Source: Variovorax sp. Root473
Lineage (GTDB): Bacteria; Pseudomonadota; Gammaproteobacteria; Burkholderiales; Burkholderiaceae_C
NCBI RefSeq assembly: GCF_001426505.1
Contig: NZ_LMEV01000002.1
Location: 217,185 to 281,184, forward strand
Reading direction: 5' to 3'
DNA: 64,000 bases
Below the pieces are notes generated by a model that saw nothing but the letters and a program-made list of their open reading frames with translations, had not been told where the DNA came from and made no database searches. A program made the position numbers and the translations under genes. Shown piece after piece: positions 44,018 through 54,532 of the stretch (the stretch's first letter is position 1; each line of letters opens with the position of its first letter).

Positions 44018-44350
44018 TCAGGCGCTCGGCGGCTCGCCGAAAGCATTGCTCTCCGGCTGCGAGGGCTGAACGAAGAAATAGATCAGCACGAGATTGATCA
44101 GCGGGATGATCGACAGCAGCAAGAACCACCCGCTCTTGCCGATGTCGTGCAGGCGGCGCGCGCCCACGGCGAGTGCGGGCAGAAGCAGGCCCAGCGCTGC
44201 GATGACGTACACGTATTCATGGATCAGGCCGGTGATGATGAGCACCCCGAACTGGGCCAGAAAAAACCACCAGAATTCCGAACGCGATGCACGACCGGTG
44301 AAATCGGTGTACTTGGCGATGCACGTCTTGACCGCTGTTTGAAAGTCCAT
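44018..44350 (-). CDS. DUF805 family membrane protein
   Basis: A 110-residue small membrane protein of the DUF805 (YhaH-like) family, function unknown. The cytoplasmic opening FTGRASRSEFWWFFL is characteristic. Hydrophobic segments (IITGLIHEYVYVIAALGLLL, FLLLSIIPLINLVLIYFF) are joined by the conserved RRLHDIGKSGWF loop. The ATG at 44350 is preceded by aagaggagc 9 bases away; the longer open frame upstream is not coding. It is a single-gene unit with its own terminator. Confidence 0.9.
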   Translation of the reverse strand: MDFQTAVKTCIAKYTDFTGRASRSEFWWFFLAQFGVLIITGLIHEYVYVIAALGLLLPALAVGARRLHDIGKSGWFLLLSIIPLINLVLIYFFVQPSQPESNAFGEPPSA

Positions 44351-44458
44351 TGACTCGCTCCTCTTGATGAATCCCAGGGAAATTTCCCCGGGGCCATCAT
44401 ATCGGCGCGTTGTGCAACGACAAACTCGGCCAAACCGGCCAGCACGCTGCAAACCAAT

Positions 44459-44508
44459 GGCCTAAAGGCCTAGTGAATAGAGCCTTTGGCCAAGGCTCGC
44501 AAGCCTTG
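44459..44508. repeat. Pair of inverted repeats downstream of pgi
   Basis: Two adjoining hairpins lie between pgi and the DUF805 gene: GGCCTAAAGGC (44459-44469) with GCCTTTGGCC (44482-44491), one base bulged, and CAAGGCT-cgca-AGCCTTG (44491-44508). On the minus strand they would form just after the pgi stop. There is no T-run, so they may be a rho-dependent or mRNA 3'-end structure. Confidence 0.5.
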
Positions 44509-44523
44509 CAGTGACGTGTGCCG

Positions 44524-46077
44524 TCAGGCGCCCAGCCGCTTCAGCAGGCCGGCCGTCGAGGCGTCGAGCCCCGCGACATCGCCCGAGGCCAGGCGCGGTT
44601 CGATGTCGCGCGCCAGCACCTTGCCCAGCTCCACGCCCCACTGGTCGAAGCTGTTGATGCCCCACAGCGCGCCGCTGGTGAACACACGGTGCTCGTACAT
44701 CGCGAGGAAGGCGCCGAGCGCTTCGGGCGTGAGCTTCTCGAACACGAAGAACGTGCTCGGCCGGTTGCCCGGGAAGTTCTTGTGGCCGCCTTCGTCGAGC
44801 TTGCCGACCATCAGCGCCTGTGCCTGTGCGAGCGCGTTGGCGAGCAGCTTCGGGTGGTGGCCGTCAAGGTCGTGCGAGGCGTCGCGCACCGCCATGAACT
44901 CGAGCGGGATCACGTCCGTGCCCTGGTGCAGCATCTGGAAGTACGCGTGCTGGCCGTTGGTGCCGGGCTCTCCCCAGAGCACGGGCGAGGTGCCGAAGGC
45001 CACGGGCTGGCCGCCCGCATCGACCTGCTTGCCGTTGCTTTCCATCTCCAGCTGCTGCAGGTAGGCCGGCACGCGCTTCAGGGCGCTGTGGTACGGCGCG
45101 ATGCTGCGGCTCGTGAAGCGGTGAAAGTTGCGGTACCAGACGTCGAGCAGGCCCAGGCGCACCGGCAGGTTGCGCGCGAGTGGCGCGGTGCGAAAGTGCT
45201 CGTCCATCGCATGCGCGCCCGCCAGCAACCGGCGAAAGCCGTCGGCGCCGATGGCCAGCGCAATGGGCAGGCCGATGGCCGACCACAACGAGTAGCGCCC
45301 GCCCACCCAATCCCAGAAGCCGAAGGTGGTGTCGATGCCGAATTGCTTCGCCGCTTCCACGTTGGTGGTGAGCGCGGCGAAATGGCCCGCGATGTCGGTG
45401 CCACCCGATTGCTCGTACCAGCGCTTGGCCGAGAGCGCGTTGGTCATCGTCTCGGCCGTGGTGAAGGTCTTGGAAGCCACCAGGAACAGTGTGTGCTCGG
45501 GCGAGAGGCCCTTCAGCACGCCCGCCAGTTCGTGGCCGTCGACATTCGAGACGAAGTGAAAGCGCTTGCCGGGCGCCACGAACTCGGCGAGCGCCAGCAC
45601 GGCCATCTGCGGGCCGAGGTCGGAACCGCCGATGCCGATGTTGACCACGTCGGTGATCGTGTGGTCGGCGCGCACCTTCTCGGCATAGGCCAGCATGGCG
45701 TCGAGCGTGGTGTGCACTTCGCGCAGCTCGTTCGCCGTCTTCGGGCCCGTAGGCGCATCGGCCGGCGCGCGCAGCAGCGTGTGCAGCACGGCGCGGTCCT
45801 CGGTGTTGTTGATGTGCTCGCCCGCAAACATCGCATCGCGATGTGCTTCGAGGCCGCACTCGCGCGCGAGTGCCAGCAGCAGTTCCTCGGTGCGCGCGTC
45901 GATCAGGTTCTTCGACAGGTCGGCGAAGAGGTACGGCGCCTGCTGGCTGAAGCGCTCGAAGCGCCCCGCGTCGTCCACGAAGGCATGGCGAAGGTCGAAC
46001 TGGCGGCCCGCAGTGTCGAAGGCGGACTGCAGTTGCGCCCAGGCCGGCGCACGGTCACAGCGCAGGGTCATGGCCAT
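44524..46077 (-). CDS. pgi: Glucose-6-phosphate isomerase
   Basis: A 517-residue phosphoglucose isomerase. The two family signatures are visible as FGFWDWVGGRYSLWSAIGLP and, near the C-terminus, NSFDQWGVELGK. VNIGIGGSDLGPQMA is the phosphate-binding segment. It interconverts fructose 6-phosphate and glucose 6-phosphate. It follows tal by only 2 bases. Because the polyol operon yields fructose 6-phosphate, and zwf lies 7 kb away, Pgi probably runs toward glucose 6-phosphate during growth on polyols (inference). Confidence 0.97.
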   Translation of the reverse strand: MAMTLRCDRAPAWAQLQSAFDTAGRQFDLRHAFVDDAGRFERFSQQAPYLFADLSKNLIDARTEELLLALARECGLEAHRDAMFAGEHINNTEDRAVLHTLLRAPADAPTGPKTANELREVHTTLDAMLAYAEKVRADHTITDVVNIGIGGSDLGPQMAVLALAEFVAPGKRFHFVSNVDGHELAGVLKGLSPEHTLFLVASKTFTTAETMTNALSAKRWYEQSGGTDIAGHFAALTTNVEAAKQFGIDTTFGFWDWVGGRYSLWSAIGLPIALAIGADGFRRLLAGAHAMDEHFRTAPLARNLPVRLGLLDVWYRNFHRFTSRSIAPYHSALKRVPAYLQQLEMESNGKQVDAGGQPVAFGTSPVLWGEPGTNGQHAYFQMLHQGTDVIPLEFMAVRDASHDLDGHHPKLLANALAQAQALMVGKLDEGGHKNFPGNRPSTFFVFEKLTPEALGAFLAMYEHRVFTSGALWGINSFDQWGVELGKVLARDIEPRLASGDVAGLDASTAGLLKRLGA

Positions 46078-46079
46078 CT

Positions 46080-47036
46080 TTACTTGCCGCTTTCCTGCAT
46101 GAGCTTTTCGAGCTTCACCGCGTCGGCCGCGAAGGCGCGGATGCCTTCGGCGAGCTTCTCGGTGGCCATGGCGTCTTCGTTCAGCGCGAAGCGGAAGCCG
46201 GCTTCGTCGTAGCTCACCTTCCTCGCGTCACCGGTGGCCGCCGTCTTGGCGTCCAGCGCATGTTCGAGCGGCTCGTTGCTCGCGGCCAGCTCGGCCAGCA
46301 GTTCGGGGCTGATGGTCAGCAGGTCGCAGCCGGCCAGGGCCTTGATCTGCCCCACGTTACGGAAGCTCGCACCCATGACCTCGGTCTTGATGCCCTGCTG
46401 CTTGTAGTAGTTGAAGATTTCGCGCACCGACTTCACGCCCGGATCGTTGGCACCGGCGCTGGCCGCTTCGTCCCACTTCGCGCCGGCCGACTTCTTGTAC
46501 CAGTCGTAGATGCGGCCCACGAAGGGCGAGATGAGCTGCACACCGGCCGCGCCACAGGCCACGGCCTGCGCGAACGAGAACAGCAGCGTGAGGTTGGTCC
46601 GGATGCCCTTCTGCTCGAGCAGGCGCGCGGCCTCGATGCCCTCCCAGGTGGAGGCGACCTTGATCAGCAGGCGCTTCTCGGTGTCGATGCCTTCGGCCTT
46701 GTACAGGGCCACGATGCGCTCGCCGCGGGCCACGGTGGCGGCGGTGTCGAACGACAGGCGCGCGTCGACTTCGGTCGAGACGCGGCCCGGGATGATGGAG
46801 AGGATTTCGGTGCCGAAGCGCACCAGCAGGCGGTCGATGACCTCGTCGAGCGGCTTGCCAGCATGCTTCTTCACGGTCTCGTCGAGCAGCGGGCGGTACT
46901 CGGGCTTCTGCACGGCCTTGAGGATCAGCGACGGGTTGGTGGTCGCGTCCTGCGGCTTGGAAATGCTGAGCTGCTTGAAGTCGCCGGTGTCGGCAACCAC
47001 GGTGGTCCACTGGCGGAGGGCATCGAGTTGGTTCAT
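46080..47036 (-). CDS. tal: Transaldolase
   Basis: A 318-residue TalB-type transaldolase. It starts [20 protein letters not shown], has the family block [12 protein letters not shown], and the Schiff-base Lys in [13 protein letters not shown] (about residue 130), then [19 protein letters not shown]. It moves a dihydroxyacetone unit between sugar phosphates in the non-oxidative pentose phosphate pathway, which also receives xylulose 5-phosphate from XylB. The start at 47036 is the family start; the open frame upstream is spurious. It is the first gene of a tal-pgi pair. Confidence 0.97.
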   Translation of the reverse strand: MNQLDALRQWTTVVADTGDFKQLSISKPQDATTNPSLILKAVQKPEYRPLLDETVKKHAGKPLDEVIDRLLVRFGTEILSIIPGRVSTEVDARLSFDTAATVARGERIVALYKAEGIDTEKRLLIKVASTWEGIEAARLLEQKGIRTNLTLLFSFAQAVACGAAGVQLISPFVGRIYDWYKKSAGAKWDEAASAGANDPGVKSVREIFNYYKQQGIKTEVMGASFRNVGQIKALAGCDLLTISPELLAELAASNEPLEHALDAKTAATGDARKVSYDEAGFRFALNEDAMATEKLAEGIRAFAADAVKLEKLMQESGK

Positions 47037-47277
47037 GAAATCAATTATCCAGGGAGGGGTGTGACAAGTCCTGCACGCAATTGCGCGGCGGTCGATGTTT
47101 TCATGCGAACCGTAGCACGGGTTTTCGCGAAGCTCCATCGGCCTGCGGCGCGAAGGGTTGTCAGCCGCGCTGCCCTACAGGGGCTGTGGTCCGTGGCTGA
47201 CGGCGACCGACCAGGGTCGGGGGCTACCCTGAAGCGGACGCGGCAATTTGCCGGACGACTTTCCCCCAGGAGCCCCC

Positions 47278-47946
47278 ATGACCTCTCGCCCCCCACGCCC
47301 CGCGCCCGCTGGCAGCCCCTTCGACGACCGCCGCACCAGCCGGGCCATCGGCGCCATGGCCACAGCCTTCGTCGTCGGCGGCGTGGCCACCTGGTACGCC
47401 CTGGGCGCCGCGCGCACGGCCCAGGCCCAGCCGGCTGGCCCGGCCGACGGCGCCCCGCTGATGCGCGCGCCGCTGCAGGTGGTGGGGCCGGTTGACCTGC
47501 ACCGCTACGCCGGCCTCTGGCACGAACAGGCGCGCCTGCCCAACCGGTTCCAGAAACAGTGCGCCGGACCGGTGAGTGCCGAGTACGTGCCGCAGCCCGA
47601 CGGCACGATTCAGGTGCGCAACCGCTGCGTGCGCGCCGACGGCAACTTCGACGAGGCGATCGGCAGCGCGCGCGTGGTGCCCGTGGCCGGCCAGCCGGGC
47701 GCGGGACGGCTGCAGGTGCGCTTTGCGCCCGCGTGGATGGGCTGGCTGCCGCTGGTGTGGGGCGACTACTGGATCCTGAAGCTCGACCGCGACTACCAGG
47801 TGGCGCTGGTCGGCACGCCCGACCGCGAGTACCTCTGGGTTCTGTCGCGCGCGCCGCGCCTCGAGGACGACGCCCTGCAGGCGGAGCTGGACTACGCCCG
47901 CAGCCTGGGGTTCGACACCGACAAGGTGGTGCTCACCGGCAGGTAG
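47278..47946 (+). CDS. Lipocalin-family protein with N-terminal membrane anchor
   Basis: A 222-residue protein with a proline-rich N-terminus, a hydrophobic segment near residues 25-45 (IGAMATAFVVGGVATWYALG), and a lipocalin domain like Blc: VDLHRYAGLWHEQARLPNRF at its start and DYWILKLDRDYQVALVGT, REYLWVLSRAP near its end. Blc itself is a lipoprotein; here no lipobox Cys is seen, so an uncleaved anchor or signal peptide is likely. The ligand is probably a lipid. The ATG has an aggagcccc site. Its 3' end overlaps the HAD gene on the other strand by 55 bases. Confidence 0.9.
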   Translation: MTSRPPRPAPAGSPFDDRRTSRAIGAMATAFVVGGVATWYALGAARTAQAQPAGPADGAPLMRAPLQVVGPVDLHRYAGLWHEQARLPNRFQKQCAGPVSAEYVPQPDGTIQVRNRCVRADGNFDEAIGSARVVPVAGQPGAGRLQVRFAPAWMGWLPLVWGDYWILKLDRDYQVALVGTPDREYLWVLSRAPRLEDDALQAELDYARSLGFDTDKVVLTGR

Positions 47947-48554
47947 CGCTGCAGCTGAGACGGCAGCATGGCCGGCGCGGTGCAATGGATGGCGTGCCAG
48001 CCGAAGGCGCGCGCCATCTCGACATTGGCGGCCGAGTCGTCGATGAACACGGTCTGCTCGGGGTCGAGGCCGTGGCGCATGGCCAGCACCTCGTAGATCT
48101 CGCGCTCCGGCTTGAGAAACTTCACGTCGCCCGAGAACACGCCGCCGTCGAACCTTTGCATGAACGCATGCCGGCGCTCCAGGGCGCGGGCAAACGGCGC
48201 GGGCATGTTCGACAGGTAATACAGCCGCAGCGGCTGGCCGGCGTCGCGGTGAGCGATGAGCTGTTCAAGCATCTCCAGCGTGACGTCGATAGGCTCCAGG
48301 CGCTCCCCGAGCCCATCGAGCATGGCGTGCAGCGACTCGGACGGCAGCGCCAACCGCACCGACATGCGGGCAATGGCATCGTCCAGCGTGCGGGTGCCGC
48401 AGTCGAAGCCGGTCCAGTCGTCGTGATGAAAAAGCGCCCGGCCCAAGGCCGCGGCGGCGGATTCAGTGGGGGCGTGAGAGGGAAGATGGGCCTGGACCAG
48501 CCGCGTCGGCTCCCAGGCGAACAGCACGGCGCCAAGATCGAAAACCACGTTCAT
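47892..48554 (-). CDS. HAD-superfamily hydrolase
   Basis: A 220-residue HAD hydrolase related to YihX-type haloacid-dehalogenase-like phosphatases. Motif I is unusual: VFDLGAVLF has the nucleophile Asp but Gly-Ala in place of the usual second Asp. Motif II is YYLSNMP, the Lys is in DVKFLKPEREIY, and motif III is TVFIDDSAANVEMARAFG. With no second Asp in motif I, phosphatase activity is uncertain; dehalogenase-type or YihX-type (alpha-glucose-1-phosphate) activity can be considered. It converges on the lipocalin gene and overlaps it by 55 bases. Confidence 0.9.
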   Translation of the reverse strand: MNVVFDLGAVLFAWEPTRLVQAHLPSHAPTESAAAALGRALFHHDDWTGFDCGTRTLDDAIARMSVRLALPSESLHAMLDGLGERLEPIDVTLEMLEQLIAHRDAGQPLRLYYLSNMPAPFARALERRHAFMQRFDGGVFSGDVKFLKPEREIYEVLAMRHGLDPEQTVFIDDSAANVEMARAFGWHAIHCTAPAMLPSQLQRYLPVSTTLSVSNPRLRA

Positions 48555-48566
48555 GGCGCCATTGTT

Positions 48567-49603
<1,037 letters not shown>

Positions 49604-49607
<4 letters not shown>

Positions 49608-51877
49608 ACGGAGAGGCTTTCCATTTTGTGATGTCCCTCATGCGGCGGCGCTGTGCCACGCCGCCCCAGCTTGCGCTCCCCCACCACGAACTGCACCAGC
49701 GCAATGGCCAGCGACATCAGCACCATGAGCACCGTGCAGTACGCCAGCGCAATGCCGTAGTCGCCGTTGCCGACACGGCCGATGATGTAGGTGGTGGCCA
49801 GTTCGTTCTCGGCCGTGACCAGGAAGATCACCGCGCTCACCGTCGTCATGGCGCGCACGAAGCTGTAGACCAGCGCGGCCACCAGCGCCGGCTTGAGCAG
49901 CGGCAGCACCACCTTGAACAAGGTCTGCGAGGTCGAGGCGCGCAGCATCAGCGAGGCTTCGTCGAGCGAGCGGTCGAGCTGCTTGAAGGCCGCCGTGCCG
50001 GCGCGCACGCCCACCGGCAAGTTCCGGAACATGAAGCACAGCACGATGATGAGCCCCGTGCCCGTGAGCTCGAACGGCGGCACGTTGAAGGCCAGGATGT
50101 AGCTCACGCCGAGCACCGTGCCCGGGATCGCGAAGGCCAGCAGCGCGCCGAACTCGAAGAGGCCCTGCCCCTTGAACTCGTTGCGCGCCAGCAGCCATGC
50201 AATCAACAAGCCGAGCGCTGCGGTGATCGGCGCCGAGATGCCCGCGAGCTTCAGCGTGGTGATCAGCGAGTTCCACGCGGTGCCGGCCCACACCAGCCCG
50301 AACTGGCCCCATTCCAGCGCGAAGGCGCTCTTGAAGTGGTTGAGCGTGAAGCTGTAGTCGCGCCCCCAGGTCTGCACGAAGCCGCCCGCGAAGGCGAACA
50401 GGTAGACCACGGCGGTGAAGGCGATCCACGGCAGCGCGATGCACTGGATGGTGCGGCGCACGCCGTCGGGCAGCGGCATCGCGATGCCGGCGTCGCCCTT
50501 GCCGCTGACGGTCGTGTAGTTCTGCTTGCCCAGCAGGCCGCGCTGCAGCGCGAACACGCCGAGCGCGAACAGCGTGAGCACCCAGGCCAGCGACGCGGCG
50601 CGGCCCTGGTCGTACTGCGCGCCGACGATGGCGAAGAAGATGTCGGTCGACAGCACCGAGAACTGCCCGCCCACGACCACCGGGTTGCCGAAGTCGGCAA
50701 TGCTCTCGATGAAGCCGACCAGGAAGGCGTTGGCCAGCCCGGGCTTGAGCAGCGGCAGCGTCACGGTGAAGAAGGCGCGGCGCCGGTCGGCGCGCAGCAT
50801 CTGCGCGGCCTCTTCCAGGCTGGGCGCGATGCCTTGCACCACGCCGCGCATGATCATGAAGGCGATGGGCGTGAAGGCGAACAGCTGCGCCACCAGCACG
50901 CCCGGCATGCCGTAGAACCAGCGCGTCGGCTCGATGCCGAACACGCTCTCGAGCACCTGGTTGACGATGCCGGCACGGCCGAACAGCAGGATCAGGCCGA
51001 GGCCGACGACGAACGGCGGCGTGATGATCGGCAGCAGCGCCAGCACGCGCAATGCGCCCTGCCCGCGCCGGTTGCCGCGCTCGGCCATCAGCGCCATCAG
51101 CGTGCCGAGGAAGGTGGTGCCGGCCGCGGTGAGCAGCGCCAGCACCAGCGTGTTCCACGCCACGCCGCAGCGCACCCCGCCTGCGAGGCAGCCCAGGCCC
51201 CAGATGCGCTCCGTGAACACGCGCGCCGCGAAGGCCGTGATCGACCACTGCCCGTCTTCGTTGAAGAACGCGCCCGACAGCGCACGGCTCACCGGATAGG
51301 CGATGAACAGCGCCATCAGCACGCCGCAGCCGACCACCGAAGCCGAGACGAACAGGTCGCCCCTGAACAGCCCGAGCCGCGCCATGCCGAAGGCCGCCAG
51401 CAGCACCAGCGCCGTGAGCGCCACGAAGCCGCCCGCGCCGATGCCGAACTGGTTGACCGCCAGCTCGCCGAACTGGGTGTTGAGCGCCGCGACGCTCCAG
51501 CCGCGCGCGCCGATGGTGAAGCCCGCCACGGCCAGGCCGATGGCGCCGATCGCGCCGCCCGCCAGCAGCCAGCGCCCCTGCACCTTGCCCGCCGGCAAGG
51601 CCGCGCCGACAGCGCACAGCAGCAGCCCGGCCAGTCCGATGAAGAGCCAGCCGCGGCCCTGCGTCGCCGCCTGCATCAGGCCATTGGCGCCCTCTGCGCG
51701 GCCGAAGACCTGCGGAACGGCTTCGTACCAGGTCGCATCCTGGATCGCATACCAGGGCAGCACGAGATAAGCCGCCAGGCCCAGCACGACCCAGGCCCAG
51801 ATCCAGCGCCGCGCGCGCCGGGCGGCAGCCAGCGACGCCGGGTTGGCCGGCGCGCCTTCGTTGGAACGCGCCTGCAC
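49604..51877 (-). CDS. ABC transporter permease, fused double permease (FbpB/AfuB type)
   Basis: A 757-residue permease consisting of two fused permease units. EAA-type loops occur in both: LEEAAQMLRADRRRAFFTVT in the first and LDEASLMLRASTSQTLFKVV in the second. About 210 N-terminal residues before the first permease unit form four or so extra membrane segments (AWVVLGLAAYLVLP, GLAGLLLCAVGAAL, ALVLLAAFGMARLG), giving a protein longer than the usual about 500-560. The start is a GTG directly after the stop of the binding-protein gene; no clear ribosome-binding site is visible, so translational coupling is likely. Confidence 0.9.
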
Positions 51878-52888
51878 TTAGCGCGGCAGCGAGTTGACGT
51901 CTTTTTCCCAGCGCGCGATCAGGCGGCGGCGCTCGGCGCTGGCGCCGTACTTGGCGTAGTCGTAGTTGATGAACTTGATCTTCTTGAAATCCGGAATGCG
52001 CGGATCGAGCTTGGCGGTCGCGTTGCTCGGCAGCTGGAACTGCTTGTTGGCGGCGCCCAGCTCCTGCGCAGCGGGCGTCAGCGCCCATTCGTAGAACTTC
52101 TTGGCGGCGTCGAGGTTGCGCGCGCCCTTGATGATGCTCATGGAGCCGATCTCGGCACCCGTGCCGTCGGCGGGCGTGATGGTCTCGACCGGGAAGCCCT
52201 GCATCTTCTCGCCCGGGCCGTCGTGCACGAAGCTGATCGACACGGCCGTTTCACCGCGCGCCACCGCCTTGATCGGGCCGGTGCCCGAGCGGGTGTACTG
52301 GCCCACGTTCTTGTGCAGCGCCTTGAGGTAGTCGAAGGCCTTGTCCTCGCCCATGAGCTGCACCAGCGTGGCGATCATGGTGTAGGCCGTGCCGCTGGAG
52401 GCCGGGTTGGCCACCTGGATGTCGCCCTTGTACTCGGGCTTGAGCAGGTCGGCCCAGGTCTTGGGCACGGGCAGCTTCTTCTTGGCGAGCAGCTCGGGGT
52501 TGTAGCCGAAGCCCAGCGGGCCCGAGTAGATGCCCACGGTCTTGTAGCCCGACTGCTTGGCCTGCTGCTGGGCCCAGGGATGCAGCTGCGTGAGCGTGGG
52601 CGACTTGTATTCGAGCGTGAGCCCCTGCTCGGCCGCCTGCAGGTGCGGGTCGCCCGTGCCGCCGAACCAGACGTCGGTCTTGGGGTTGTCCTTCTCGGCG
52701 ATGAGCTGGGCCAGCGCCTCGCCCGAGCCCTTGAGCGCCATGTTGATGCGCACGCCCGTGGTGCGGGCGTAGACGGTGGAAATCACGTTGCACCACTCGG
52801 CCTGCACCGAGCAGATGACGTTGACGGTTTGCGCCGACGCTGCGGCCGACAGACCCAGCAGCGCGGCTGCCGTGAAAAGCTTCTTCAT
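51878..52888 (-). CDS. ABC transporter substrate-binding protein (FbpA/AfuA type)
   Basis: A 336-residue periplasmic binding protein. The signal MKKLFTAAALLGLSAAASAQ is cleaved after about residue 19. The mature part starts VNVICSVQAEWCNVISTVYA, with two cysteines spaced eight apart. It then has TDVWFGGTGDPHLQAAEQGL and NPASSGTAYTMIATLVQLMG, family features of FbpA-like proteins. Ligand not fixed: the paired Tyr ligands of ferric-binding FbpA were not identified with certainty. Its gene starts the operon and is divergent from zwf across 143 bases. Confidence 0.92.
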   Translation of the reverse strand: MKKLFTAAALLGLSAAASAQTVNVICSVQAEWCNVISTVYARTTGVRINMALKGSGEALAQLIAEKDNPKTDVWFGGTGDPHLQAAEQGLTLEYKSPTLTQLHPWAQQQAKQSGYKTVGIYSGPLGFGYNPELLAKKKLPVPKTWADLLKPEYKGDIQVANPASSGTAYTMIATLVQLMGEDKAFDYLKALHKNVGQYTRSGTGPIKAVARGETAVSISFVHDGPGEKMQGFPVETITPADGTGAEIGSMSIIKGARNLDAAKKFYEWALTPAAQELGAANKQFQLPSNATAKLDPRIPDFKKIKFINYDYAKYGASAERRRLIARWEKDVNSLPR

Positions 52889-52957
52889 TGGTATTCCCCT
52901 GCCTCGGCAATAAAAAAAGGCCTCGCGGCCATGGGGCAGCGTAGCTTTAGTACAGGC

Positions 52958-52972
52958 GTACCGAATCGGTAC
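52958..52972. promoter_or_regulatory. Palindromic operator candidate between fbpA-like gene and zwf
   Basis: GTACCGA-a-TCGGTAC is a perfect 7-base-arm palindrome, flanked symmetrically by further TAC/GTA triplets (52950-52953 and 52974-52979). It is centred between the two divergent genes and is a candidate repressor site. It does not match the HexR operator known from Pseudomonas zwf as I recall it. Confidence 0.55.
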
Positions 52973-53031
52973 AAGTACCATCGCGACTGGCACGTTGCCT
53001 GCTCGGCATTCAGACAAAGGAAAGTTTTCTC

Positions 53032-54504
53032 ATGAGCTTCGATCTCGTTCTGTTCGGCGGTACTGGCGACCTTGCGTGGCGCAAGCTGATGCCCGCGCTG
53101 TTCCAGGCCTTCAGGCACGGCAGCCTGCCGCAGGACGGACGCATCGTCGGCGTGGCACGCGACGACCTGTCGGACGACCAGTACCGCGAGCTGATCCAGT
53201 CGCGCTTCAGCGCCGTCGAAGGCGCCAAGCGCCCCTCCCCGGAAGAGTTCAAGAAGTTCGCCTCCATGCTGCACTACCTGCGCATGGACCTGTCCAGGCC
53301 CGCCGACTACGCCAGCCTGGCCGACCTGCTCCAGCAGCGCGACGCCAAGACGGTCGTGATGTACGTGGCCACGGCGCCCGCGCTCTTCACGCAGGTGGTC
53401 GAGCAGATCGCCGCCGCCGGACTCAACGGCCCGCGCACCCGCGTCGTGCTCGAAAAGCCGCTGGGCCACGACCTGGCCTCGAACCGCGCGATCAACGCGG
53501 CGGTGGGCAAGGTGCTCGAAGAGAAGCAGGTCTTTCGCATCGACCACTACCTGGGCAAGCCCTCGGTGCAGAACCTGTTCGCGATGCGCTTCGGCAACGC
53601 ACTGTTCGAGCCCATCTGGCGCCGCGAGCACATCGCCAACATCCAGATCACCATGGCCGAGGACCTGGGCGTGGAAAAGCGCGGCGCCTTCTACGACCAG
53701 ACCGGCGCCCTGCGCGACATGGTGCAGAACCACGCGCTGCAGCTGCTGTGCGCCGTGGCCATGGAGCCGCCCATCAACGCGCACGCCGATGCCATCCGCG
53801 ACGAGAAGCTCAAGGTGCTGCGCGCCCTCAAGCCCTGGACGCCCGAGAGCCTGGGCCTGCACGCGGTGCGCGGCCAGTACACGGCCGGCACGGCCTACGG
53901 CGAGCGGGTGCAGGGCTACCGCGACGAGCCGGGCGTGAACCCCGACAGCCGCACCGAGACCTTCGTGGCGCTGCGCACCGAGATCGCCAACTGGCGCTGG
54001 GCCGGCGTGCCCTTCTACATCCGCACCGGCAAGCGGCTGGCCTCGCGCGACGCGCGCATCGAGGTCAACTTCCGCCCCACCCCGCACGCGATCTACCGCG
54101 CGCCTGCGGGCAACGTCAACAAGCTGGTGATCAACCTGCAACCGAAGGACGGCCTGGAACTGCACATGCTCGCGCAGGCGCAGGACAACCGCCAGCGCGG
54201 CGGCAACGGCCACGCCAGCGCCGCCCAACTGGCGCCGGTGCAGCTCGACCTGGACTTCGACAAGCGCTTCGGCGCCGAGCGCGTGGGCGCCTACGAGCGC
54301 CTGCTGCTCGACGTGATCGACGGCCGTCTCAATCTGTTCGTGCGCAGCGACGAGCAGGAAGAAGCCTGGCGCTGGGTCGAGCCGCTCATCGACTCCTGGG
54401 AATCCGACGGCGGCCCGCGTCCCTATGCGGCCGGCACCTGGGGCCCCAGCGCATCGAGCGCCATGATCGCGCGCGACGGCTTCGCCTGGGGCGAAGAGCA
54501 GTAA
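53032..54504 (+). CDS. zwf: Glucose-6-phosphate 1-dehydrogenase
   Basis: A 490-residue glucose-6-phosphate dehydrogenase. The coenzyme motif is LFGGTGDLAWRKLMPAL; here the normal GxxGDL(S/T)xRK reads with Ala-Trp. The active-site signature is FRIDHYLGK (about residue 180), EKPLGHDLASN precedes it, and the substrate site includes FYIRTGKRL. It feeds glucose 6-phosphate to the Entner-Doudoroff or oxidative pentose phosphate route. It stands alone, so edd, pgl and eda are elsewhere. The ATG follows aaaggaaag. Confidence 0.97.
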   Translation: MSFDLVLFGGTGDLAWRKLMPALFQAFRHGSLPQDGRIVGVARDDLSDDQYRELIQSRFSAVEGAKRPSPEEFKKFASMLHYLRMDLSRPADYASLADLLQQRDAKTVVMYVATAPALFTQVVEQIAAAGLNGPRTRVVLEKPLGHDLASNRAINAAVGKVLEEKQVFRIDHYLGKPSVQNLFAMRFGNALFEPIWRREHIANIQITMAEDLGVEKRGAFYDQTGALRDMVQNHALQLLCAVAMEPPINAHADAIRDEKLKVLRALKPWTPESLGLHAVRGQYTAGTAYGERVQGYRDEPGVNPDSRTETFVALRTEIANWRWAGVPFYIRTGKRLASRDARIEVNFRPTPHAIYRAPAGNVNKLVINLQPKDGLELHMLAQAQDNRQRGGNGHASAAQLAPVQLDLDFDKRFGAERVGAYERLLLDVIDGRLNLFVRSDEQEEAWRWVEPLIDSWESDGGPRPYAAGTWGPSASSAMIARDGFAWGEEQ

Positions 54505-54532
54505 CGCAGCAGCAAGGCTGCGCGGCCTTCCT

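Noticed and set aside
49628..53035. Plus-strand open frame of more than 1100 codons opposite the Fbp-type transporter
   Set aside because: Composition is His/Arg/Gln/Glu-rich without domains, and the minus strand holds three genes with clear motifs.
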